The notes below the pieces were generated by a model. The model ran no database searches and was not told where the DNA came from. It was given only the letters and a program-made list of their open reading frames with translations. From assembly GCA_017458885.1 (NCBI GenBank), contig JAFSZQ010000002.1:1-9900 (forward strand): a stretch of 9,900 nucleotides of DNA, given 5' to 3'. Below, piece by piece: positions 1-4,769 of this stretch. Position numbers and translations under genes: made by a program. Each line of letters opens with the position of its first letter. Position 1 is the stretch's first letter. The DNA is from Oscillospiraceae bacterium. Its GTDB lineage: Bacteria > Bacillota > Clostridia > Oscillospirales > Oscillospiraceae.

Positions 1-777
1 CAGCAGCTCCACCGCGCGCAGCAGGATGTCGTCGAAGTCCAGCGCGTTCGCGCCGCGCAGCACGGCGTCGTAGCGGGCGTAGACGCGGGCGATCCGCTCC
101 CTGCGCCAGTCGCCGCTGCCGCTCCAGTGCTCGGCAAAGTCGCGGGCGGTCTCCATCGCGTCCTTCGCGCGGGAGATGATCGAAAGCACCTCGCGCGGCG
201 GGAACGCCTTTTTGTCCAGCTCCAGCTCGCGCACCACGTCGCGCACGACGCGGCGGGCGTCGTCGGCGTCGTAGATGGTGAAGTCGTTGGAAAAGCCCAG
301 CTTGTCGATGTCGCGGCGCAAAATGCGCACGCAGGCGGAGTGGAATGTCAGCGCCCACACGTCCCGCGCGCCCTCGACGCCGAACGCATCGAGCCGCTCG
401 CGCAGCTCGTTCGCCGCCTTGTTCGTAAACGTCACCGCCAGCACCTGCCACGGCCGCGCCGGCTCGACCGCGCAGAGGCGGCGCATCCGCGCGCGCTCCT
501 CCGGCGTCGGGTGCTCGGGATAGCTCTCGAGGAACGCGAGGTCGTCCTCGGTCGCGAAGTCCGGCGTCTCGTCCGTGTCGCTGCCGCGCCCGTAGGTCAG
601 GAGGTTCGCGACGCGGTTGATCAGCACGGTCGTCTTGCCGCTGCCCGCGCCCGCGAGCAGCAGCAGCGGCCCCTCGGTCGCGAGCACGCCCTTGCGCTGC
701 TCGGGGTTGAGGCGTTGGAAATCCCGCGCGATGCAGGCGCGGCGGGCTTTTGCGTAGCGTATGGCGAAATTTTCCAT
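1..777 (-). CDS. UvrD/PcrA-type superfamily 1 DNA helicase, N-terminal 259 residues (partial)
   Basis: ATP-driven 3'-5' DNA helicase of the UvrD/PcrA/Rep group, which works in excision repair and clears replication blocks. Visible in order: an N-terminal extension (1-22), the Q-motif region with LNPEQR (23-28), Walker A GAGSGKTT (43-50), motif Ia VTFTNKAANELRERL (115-129), motif Ib LTFHSACVRILR (143-154), and LDFDDIL (246-252). The DExx box and everything after it lie beyond base 1. Compared with B. subtilis PcrA there is an acidic insertion of about 40 residues (62-108) between Walker A and motif Ia. From memory, this insert and the extended N-terminus resemble a helicase subtype common in Oscillospirales. 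The start at 777 is supported by AAAGGA at 787-792 and by an upstream promoter. It is divergent from the radical SAM operon, which suggests shared DNA-damage control. It could be named uvrD or pcrA; the fragment does not decide which. Confidence 0.93.
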   Translation of the reverse strand, partial: MENFAIRYAKARRACIARDFQRLNPEQRKGVLATEGPLLLLAGAGSGKTTVLINRVANLLTYGRGSDTDETPDFATEDDLAFLESYPEHPTPEERARMRRLCAVEPARPWQVLAVTFTNKAANELRERLDAFGVEGARDVWALTFHSACVRILRRDIDKLGFSNDFTIYDADDARRVVRDVVRELELDKKAFPPREVLSIISRAKDAMETARDFAEHWSGSGDWRRERIARVYARYDAVLRGANALDFDDILLRAVELL

Positions 778-807
778 ATATGGTAGTCCTTTCTCTGTGC
801 AGGACAC

Positions 808-836
808 ATTATAGCGGAAACGCCGCCGCAATACAA
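808..836 (-). promoter_or_regulatory. Sigma-A-type promoter of the helicase gene
   Basis: On the minus strand a -35 TTGTAT (831-836) and a -10 TATAAT (808-813) are separated by exactly 17 bases. The predicted start of transcription is near base 801, giving a leader of about 25 bases that contains the AAAGGA ribosome-binding site at 787-792. The -10 is a perfect consensus and the -35 matches TTGACA at 4 of 6 positions. This is a prediction from spacing and consensus only. Confidence 0.7.
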
Positions 837-855
837 GTGGATTTTCAAATTTTTT

Positions 856-869
856 GGAAAAATTGTTCG
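856..869 (-). promoter_or_regulatory. LexA-box-like operator 1
   Basis: Read on the minus strand the 14-mer is CGAACAATTTTTCC. It matches 12 of 14 positions of the Bacillus-type SOS box CGAACRNRYGTTYC, with an intact CGAAC half-site. It lies upstream of the rightward -35 box and 20 bases behind the leftward helicase -35 box, so it could influence both directions. Assignment to LexA is inference; no lexA gene is in the window. Confidence 0.45.
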
Positions 870-877
870 ATTTCCTC

Positions 878-906
878 TTGACAGGTACGACCGTTCGATT
901 TATAAT
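878..906 (+). promoter_or_regulatory. Perfect-consensus sigma-A promoter for the small-membrane-protein/radical SAM operon
   Basis: TTGACA (878-883) and TATAAT (901-906) are separated by 17 bases, an exact match to the housekeeping consensus. Transcription is predicted to start near base 913, giving a leader of about 29 bases. AT-rich sequence upstream (841-863) could act as an UP element. So strong a core promoter would be expected to need repression, and operator-like repeats overlap the spacer, the -10 box and the predicted start site. Confidence 0.85.
884..897 (-). promoter_or_regulatory. LexA-box-like operator 2, inside the promoter spacer
   Basis: The minus-strand 14-mer CGAACGGTCGTACC matches 12 of 14 positions of CGAACRNRYGTTYC. 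It fills most of the spacer between the -35 and -10 boxes of the rightward promoter, where a bound repressor would exclude RNA polymerase. Its half-site is 28 bases from that of operator 1 in the same orientation. Assignment to LexA is inference. Confidence 0.5.
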
Positions 907-912
907 GCAAAT

Positions 913-926
913 CGAACAAAACTTCT
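913..926 (+). promoter_or_regulatory. Degenerate LexA-box-like operator 3 at the predicted transcription start
   Basis: The plus-strand 14-mer CGAACAAAACTTCT has an intact CGAAC half-site but a poor second half (11 of 14 consensus positions). It begins at the predicted transcription start, just before the Shine-Dalgarno sequence. The half-site with its AAAT flank (909-917) is the exact reverse complement of sequence at 865-873 and 893-901. It is weaker than operators 1 and 2 taken alone. Confidence 0.35.
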
Positions 927-941
927 ATGGAGGAAACCACA

Positions 942-1136
942 ATGACCGGAACGACCTTTTTCTTCGTGCTGCTCGGCGTCACCGCCGCCGTCGCCAACCT
1001 GATGAAGCTGGTGGAGTGGCTGGACACGCCGCGCGAGGCGGCTCGCCGCGCCGCGCGCCCCGCTGTCTCGCGTGAGGGCGCGGACGCGCTCGCGCGTACC
1101 GAACTGGCGCTCGAGCGCGTAAAACTCGCCGCGTAA
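942..1136 (+). CDS. Small single-pass membrane protein, first gene of the predicted SOS operon
   Basis: This is a 64-residue protein that I do not recognise as a named family. Residues 5-22 form one hydrophobic segment (FFFVLLGVTAAVANL and following), with no signal-peptidase motif. After it comes a basic, Ala/Arg-rich amphipathic tail (31-64) likely to be cytoplasmic and helical. The ATG at 942 is chosen over the in-frame ATG at 927 because GGAGGA (929-934) sits 7 bases before 942 and overlaps the earlier start. It is followed 9 bases later by the radical SAM gene under the same promoter. Many SOS regulons contain a small membrane-anchored division inhibitor (YneA in Bacillus, SidA in Caulobacter). 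Position and topology fit such a role, but there is no sequence similarity to show it, and no LysM domain is present. A non-functional leader ORF remains possible. Confidence 0.7.
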   Translation: MTGTTFFFVLLGVTAAVANLMKLVEWLDTPREAARRAARPAVSREGADALARTELALERVKLAA

Positions 1137-1145
1137 GCCGCCGCC

Positions 1146-2414
1146 ATGGAGCTGCTGGACAAGCTCACGATCCTCGCCGACGCCGCGAAGTACGACGCCG
1201 CCTGCACCTCGAGCGGCGTGCGGCGCGGCGCGCACGACGGCATGATCGGCTGCACGTCCTCCGCCCTCGCCGGCTGCTGCCACTCGTTCAGCGCCGACGG
1301 ACGGTGCGTGACGCTCCTGAAGGTGCTGCTGTCCAACGACTGCTCCTACGACTGCAAATATTGCGTCAACCGCCGCGGGAACGACGTGCCCCGCGCCACC
1401 TTCGAGCCGCGCGAGCTGGCGGAGCTGACCATCGGCTTCTACCGGCGCAACTACATCGAGGGGCTGTTCCTCTCCTCCGCCGTGCTCGGCTCGCCCGACC
1501 GCACGACGGAGCGGATGGTCGAGGCGCTGCGCGTCCTGCGCGAGGAGTACCGCTTCAACGGCTACGTTCACGCCAAGGCGATCCCAGGCACGTCGAGCGA
1601 GCTGGTGACGCGGCTTGGGCTGCTCGCCGACCGCCTCTCCGTCAACATCGAGCTGCCGAGCGAAGGATCGCTCCGCGCGCTCGCGCCGAACAAGACGAAA
1701 CAGGCGATCCTCGCCCCAATGCGCCAGATACGGGACGAGGTCGTTGAGAGCAAAACGGAGCTGGTGAAGTACAAGTCCGCGCCGCGCTTCGCCCCCGCGG
1801 GGCAGGCGACGCAGCTCATCGTCGGCGCGACCGCGGAGAGCGACCGCCACATCCTGAACCTGACGGAATCGCTCTACAAGCAGTATCGCCTGAAGCGGGT
1901 GTTCTACTCCGCCTATGTGCCGGTGGTGGAAAACACGCTGCTCCCCGCCCTCGGCACGAAACCGCCGCTCCTGCGCGAGCATCGGCTCTATCAGGCGGAC
2001 TGGCTGCTGCGGTTCTACGGCTTTTGCGCCGCCGAGCTTTTGAGCGAGGACGAGCCGAACTTCGACCCGCGCCTCGACCCCAAGTGCTGCTGGGCGCTGC
2101 GGCATCCCGAATACTTCCCCGTCGAGGTCAACCGCGCCGATTACGAGGCGCTGCTGCGCGTCCCCGGCGTCGGGGTCGTGTCGGCGCGGCGCATCCTCGT
2201 CGCGCGGCGCACGGGGCCCCTGCGCGCCGACGACCTCAAAAAGCTCGGCGTCGTGATGAAGCGGGCGCAGTATTTTCTCACCTGCTCGGGGCGGCTCGCG
2301 ACGCCGCTGCGCCTCTCCCGCGCGGGCGTGCTGGCGAGCCTGCTCGCCGTCGAGCGCGCCGCGCTCCCCATGGAGGCGGGCGAGCAGCTCTCGCTGTTCG
2401 CGCCCGCCCGCTGA
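1146..2414 (+). CDS. Putative DNA modification/repair radical SAM protein (TIGR03916-type)
   Basis: A 422-residue radical SAM enzyme of the family annotated as 'putative DNA modification/repair radical SAM protein', which nearly always sits beside a DUF4130-type partner, as here. Its substrate is not known. The [4Fe-4S]/SAM motif CxxxCxxC is C66-C70-C73 (CSYDCKYC). Further cysteines precede it (C20, C36, C44, C45, C54). The opening KLTILADAAKYDAAC is typical of the family. A helix-hairpin-helix-like DNA-contact region spans about 336-380, with VPGVGVVSARRI at 339-350. The C-terminus carries QLSLF (414-418), matching the sliding-clamp-binding consensus QL[S/D]LF. No clear Shine-Dalgarno precedes the ATG at 1146, 9 bases after the previous stop, so translation is probably coupled. 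The 'DNA repair' label is family-based inference supported by HhH, clamp motif, operator sites and the divergent helicase. Confidence 0.93.
   Translation: MELLDKLTILADAAKYDAACTSSGVRRGAHDGMIGCTSSALAGCCHSFSADGRCVTLLKVLLSNDCSYDCKYCVNRRGNDVPRATFEPRELAELTIGFYRRNYIEGLFLSSAVLGSPDRTTERMVEALRVLREEYRFNGYVHAKAIPGTSSELVTRLGLLADRLSVNIELPSEGSLRALAPNKTKQAILAPMRQIRDEVVESKTELVKYKSAPRFAPAGQATQLIVGATAESDRHILNLTESLYKQYRLKRVFYSAYVPVVENTLLPALGTKPPLLREHRLYQADWLLRFYGFCAAELLSEDEPNFDPRLDPKCCWALRHPEYFPVEVNRADYEALLRVPGVGVVSARRILVARRTGPLRADDLKKLGVVMKRAQYFLTCSGRLATPLRLSRAGVLASLLAVERAALPMEAGEQLSLFAPAR
2385..2399 (+). other. C-terminal QLSLF beta-clamp-binding motif in the radical SAM protein
   Basis: These codons give Gln-Leu-Ser-Leu-Phe, residues 414-418 of 422, followed only by APAR. 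QL[S/D]LF is the consensus by which bacterial polymerases, MutS and others bind the DnaN sliding clamp. Placement on a short unstructured tail after the DNA-binding region is where such motifs normally work. Function here is inferred from the motif alone. Confidence 0.6.
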
Positions 2415-2427
2415 CCGTTTTCACGCA

Positions 2428-3198
2428 ATGAGAGACATCATCTACCAGTACGACGGCACGTTCAACGGGCTGCTGTGCTGCATCTTTGAACGCTACACGC
2501 AAAAAGAGCGCCCCACCGCCATCGTCTGCGCGGAGGACGCCGAATGGAGCCTGTTTGAAACGCGCCTCGTCGTGACCGATCCCGCGCACGCTTCGCGCGT
2601 CGCGCGGAGCCTGCGCCGCATCTCGCCCGAGGTGCTGCCGCTGCTGCAGCGGGCGTTCCTGACCTGTCTGCCGGACAAGGAGCTTGCGATCTGCCGCTTC
2701 GTCGCGCGGCTCTATCGGGAGGGCGCGCCGTATCTGTCGCGGCTTTCGGACGACGCCTACCAGCCGCTGCTGCGCGCGGTGCGGAATCTGGCGACCGAGG
2801 CGGAGCACCTGCGCGGCTTCGTCCGCTTCTCCGTCTACGACGGCGCGCTCGGCGCGGTGATCGAGCCGAAAAACCGCGTCCTGCCGCTGCTGCGCGCCCA
2901 CTTCTGCGAGCGATGCCGCGGCGAAAGCTTCTTCCTCTACGACCGCACGCACCGCGAGGCGCTGCTCTATTCGGGCGGCGTGTCGCGCATCGTACCGCTG
3001 GACGGGTTCGAGCCGGCCCCGCCCGACGCGGAGGAGGCGGCGTACCGGCGGCTCTGGCGGCGGTTCTACGATACCATCGCCATCCGCGAACGCGAGAACC
3101 CGCGAAAGCGGATGAGCGATATGCCCAAGCGATACTGGGCGCAGATGACGGAGTTCCAGACCGAGGACGCGGCGGCGCTGCCGCCGGACGCCCCCTGA
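2428..3198 (+). CDS. Radical-SAM-linked probable DNA metabolism protein (TIGR03915/DUF4130-type)
   Basis: A 256-residue partner of the preceding radical SAM protein, 13 bases downstream with no visible Shine-Dalgarno, so probably translationally coupled. The family signature is the N-terminal YQYDGTFNGLLCCIFERY (6-23). Further along are VIEPKNRVLPLL and HFCERCRGESFFLYDRTHREALLY, and the C-terminal block RKRMSDMPKRYW. In other bacteria this domain can be fused to a uracil-DNA-glycosylase-like domain (TIGR03914). Here the protein ends soon after MPKRYWAQMTEFQ, so it is the stand-alone form. The molecular activity is unknown. The conserved pairing suggests it presents DNA or a damaged base to the radical SAM enzyme, or acts on its product. 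The tail (about 242-256) is Ala/Pro/Asp-rich and probably disordered. The gene ends 2 bases before the convergent sigF. Confidence 0.9.
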   Translation: MRDIIYQYDGTFNGLLCCIFERYTQKERPTAIVCAEDAEWSLFETRLVVTDPAHASRVARSLRRISPEVLPLLQRAFLTCLPDKELAICRFVARLYREGAPYLSRLSDDAYQPLLRAVRNLATEAEHLRGFVRFSVYDGALGAVIEPKNRVLPLLRAHFCERCRGESFFLYDRTHREALLYSGGVSRIVPLDGFEPAPPDAEEAAYRRLWRRFYDTIAIRERENPRKRMSDMPKRYWAQMTEFQTEDAAALPPDAP

Positions 3199-3200
3199 CC

Positions 3201-3902
3201 TCACCCCAGCGCCTCGCGCAGGCGCCCCAGCGCCCGCCGCTCGAGACGCGACACCTGCACCTGCGACACGCCCAGCACGCGCGCCGCGCGCTCCTGCGTC
3301 AGCCCTTTGTAAAAGCGCAGCAGGATCGTCATGCGCTCACGCTCCGGCAGGTCGTCGATGCACGCGCGGAGCGCGAGCCGTTCCAGCATCTCCTCGTGCG
3401 AGGCGTCGCCGAGCGTCTGCTCCAGCGTCAGCCCGTCGCCCAGCTCACGCTGCAGCGACTCCGGCGGCGCGGCGGCAAGCTCCAGCTCCGCGATCTCCTC
3501 CGGCGTCTGCCCCGTCTCCGCCGCCAGCTCCGAGAGCTTTGGCTCCCGCCCCAGCGCCTCGCGCAGACGCTCCCGCGCGGCGCCGACCGCGAGCGCCCGC
3601 TCGCGCGCGCCGCGCTCCACCTTCACCGGCGCGTCGTCGCGCAAAAACCGCCGGATCTCCCCCGCGATCTTCGGCACGGCGTAGGTGGAAAAGCGCGTCC
3701 CGTATGTAAGGTCAAATCCCTTGACAGCCTTCATAAATCCAAGGCAGCCAAGCTGATATAGATCGTCCGTCTCCACACCGCGCCCGTAGTAGCGGCGCAC
3801 CACGCTCCAAATGAGTCCCGTGTTCTCCGTCAGCACGCGCTCGCAGGCGGACTCGTCCCCCTGCTGCGCGCGCTCGATCAGCGCGAGGGTGTCCGCGCTC
3901 AT
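3201..3902 (-). CDS. sigF: Forespore sporulation sigma factor sigma-F (SpoIIAC)
   Basis: RNA polymerase sigma factor for the first forespore-specific programme, kept inactive by SpoIIAB until asymmetric division. The 233 residues show region 2 (about 27-90: DDLYQLGCLGFMKAVKGFD, FSTYAVPKIAGEIRRFLRDD), region 3 (about 95-160) and a region 4 helix-turn-helix at about 201-222 (LTQERAARVLGVSQVQVSRL). The YAVPKIAGEIRRFLRDD stretch is typical of sigma-F/G rather than sigma-A. Its place as third gene of AA-AB-sigma separates F from G. The ATG overlaps the spoIIAB stop by 4 bp; GGGAG at 3906-3910 is only 3 bases away, so coupling probably matters. Unlike in many spore formers, no spoVA genes follow; the next gene is convergent. 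Confidence 0.96.
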   Translation of the reverse strand: MSADTLALIERAQQGDESACERVLTENTGLIWSVVRRYYGRGVETDDLYQLGCLGFMKAVKGFDLTYGTRFSTYAVPKIAGEIRRFLRDDAPVKVERGARERALAVGAARERLREALGREPKLSELAAETGQTPEEIAELELAAAPPESLQRELGDGLTLEQTLGDASHEEMLERLALRACIDDLPERERMTILLRFYKGLTQERAARVLGVSQVQVSRLERRALGRLREALG

Positions 3903-4345
3903 TTTCTCCCGCTGCGCGGCGCGATAGCGCGTTTCATCGTCACGACCGTGCCCTTGTCCGGCTTCGAGCGGACGACGAGCTTGTCCATGAAGCTCTCCAT
4001 GATCGTGAAGCCCATGCCGCTGCGCTCCTCGCCGCCGGTGGTGTAGAGCGGCTCGCGCGCCTTTTCCACGTCCGCGATGCCGCGCCCCCAGTCGCGCACG
4101 GTGATCTCCAGCACGTTGCCGTTGTAGACGCCCGCGCGTAAAACGATCTTCCCCAGCGCGTCGGGATAGGCGTGGACGATGGCGTTCGTCACCGCCTCGC
4201 TCACCGCGGTCTTGACGTCACCCAGCTCGTCGAGCGTGGGGTCGAGCTGCGCGGCGAACGCCGCCACCGCCGCGCGGGCAAAGCCCTCGTTGACGCTGCG
4301 GCTGAGAAACTCGACCGCTATGTAATTGTCCGGTTTTTTCTTCAT
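3899..4345 (-). CDS. spoIIAB: Anti-sigma-F factor and serine kinase SpoIIAB
   Basis: A 148-residue GHKL-fold ATPase that binds and inhibits sigma-F and phosphorylates SpoIIAA. Visible ATP-site motifs: N box VSEAVTNAIVHAY (48-60, with E50 and N54), G1 VRDWGRGI (83-90, D85), and G2 GGEERSGMGFTIMESFMD (104-121). The length is normal for the family (146 in B. subtilis). The ATG at 4345 overlaps the spoIIAA stop by 4 bp and has AAGGAGG at 4353-4359, 7 bases upstream. That independent strong ribosome-binding site fits the need to produce the inhibitor before or with sigma-F. No catalytic residue appears missing. Confidence 0.96.
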   Translation of the reverse strand: MKKKPDNYIAVEFLSRSVNEGFARAAVAAFAAQLDPTLDELGDVKTAVSEAVTNAIVHAYPDALGKIVLRAGVYNGNVLEITVRDWGRGIADVEKAREPLYTTGGEERSGMGFTIMESFMDKLVVRSKPDKGTVVTMKRAIAPRSGRK

Positions 4346-4653
4346 GTCGTCTCCTCCTTCGCGCGGCAGACGATGCCCGCCGCGTCAAACACTTTCTTCG
4401 CCTGCGGCGGCACGTTGACGAGCGCCGTCATGCCGCCGAGCGCCGCCATGCGGCGCATGGCGCGCATCGCCACCGCGATGCCCGAGCTGTCCATGAACGT
4501 CACGCCGGAGAAATCCAGCGTCAGCTTCGACGGCAGCGCCGCCTCCGCCGCGCGCTCGATGGCGGTCACAGCGTCGCGCGCCGCGTGGTGATCCAGCTCG
4601 CCGCGCAGGCTCACGGCAAGCTCGCGCCCCTTCGTCGTCGTTCGCACTTCCAT
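4342..4653 (-). CDS. spoIIAA: Anti-anti-sigma-F factor SpoIIAA (STAS domain)
   Basis: A STAS-domain protein of 103 residues whose unphosphorylated form removes SpoIIAB from sigma-F in the forespore. The phosphorylation motif MDSSGIA is at 54-60, with S57 corresponding to B. subtilis Ser58 by alignment from memory. LTLDFSGVTFMDSSG is the typical core strand. An open frame starts 8 codons earlier (ATG at 4677), but GGGAGGAG (4662-4669) lies inside that extension, 8 bases before the ATG at 4653, so the shorter start is preferred. The extension (MTSGGDAR) is simply the translated ribosome-binding site. First gene of the spoIIA operon, preceded by a terminator for the upstream gene. Confidence 0.94.
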   Translation of the reverse strand: MEVRTTTKGRELAVSLRGELDHHAARDAVTAIERAAEAALPSKLTLDFSGVTFMDSSGIAVAMRAMRRMAALGGMTALVNVPPQAKKVFDAAGIVCRAKEETT

Positions 4654-4680
4654 CCGCGCGTCTCCTCCCGATGTCAAAAG

Positions 4681-4717
4681 ATAAAAAGATCGGACTGCGC
4701 CGATCGCACAGTCCGAT
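4681..4717 (-). terminator. Rho-independent terminator downstream of the aldo/keto reductase gene
   Basis: A perfect 9-bp stem (ATCGGACTG at 4689-4697 with CAGTCCGAT at 4709-4717; 11-base loop) is followed on the minus strand by CTTTTTATCTTTT. It closes the valS-reductase transcript and insulates the spoIIA operon, whose first start codon is only 28 bases further on. A second short GC hairpin (4753-4767, 6-bp stem) lies just after the reductase stop codon. Confidence 0.75.
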
Positions 4718-4741
4718 TATAGTTTGTCCGATGCGTCCGAT
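4711..4741 (+). repeat. Three direct copies of GTCCGAT ahead of spoIIA
   Basis: GTCCGAT occurs at 4711-4717, 4726-4732 and 4735-4741 in the same orientation. An inverted copy, ATCGGAC, is at 4689-4695 in the opposite arm of the terminator. The copies cover the candidate spoIIA promoter. They are not Spo0A boxes (TGTCGAA). They may be a regulator site or chance in a short region. Confidence 0.5.
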
Positions 4742-4748
4742 TTGCTCG
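4716..4748 (-). promoter_or_regulatory. Candidate spoIIA promoter overlapping the upstream terminator
   Basis: The spoIIA operon needs its own promoter here, because a terminator separates it from the reductase gene. On the minus strand TATAAT occurs at 4716-4721, but no sigma-A -35 lies at the right distance. A sigma-H-like pair is also possible: CGAGCAAAT at 4740-4748 and GACAAACTA at 4720-4728, 11 bases apart, each with two mismatches to the B. subtilis consensus. spoIIA is sigma-H-dependent in Bacillus. Either start would yield RNA carrying at most part of the terminator stem. Confidence 0.3.
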
Positions 4749-4769
4749 AAACGCGGCGGAGCGCCGCAT

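Noticed and set aside
927..941. Upstream ATG at 927 for the small membrane protein.
   Set aside because: It overlaps the GGAGGA that serves the ATG at 942 and has no ribosome-binding site of its own.
1137..1149. GCCGCCGCCATGG at the radical SAM start looks like a eukaryotic Kozak sequence.
   Set aside because: Chance in GC-rich DNA. All surrounding signals and genes are bacterial.
900..2105. A 401-codon open frame on the minus strand.
   Set aside because: It is antisense to the radical SAM gene with its CxxxCxxC and HhH motifs; low-complexity product and no ribosome-binding site.
4654..4677. Longer spoIIAA starting at the ATG at 4677.
   Set aside because: The extra eight codons contain the GGGAGGAG ribosome-binding site for the ATG at 4653.
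4711..4741. GTCCGAT repeats as Spo0A boxes.
   Set aside because: They do not match TGTCGAA, and Spo0A is not the usual direct activator pattern at this spacing.
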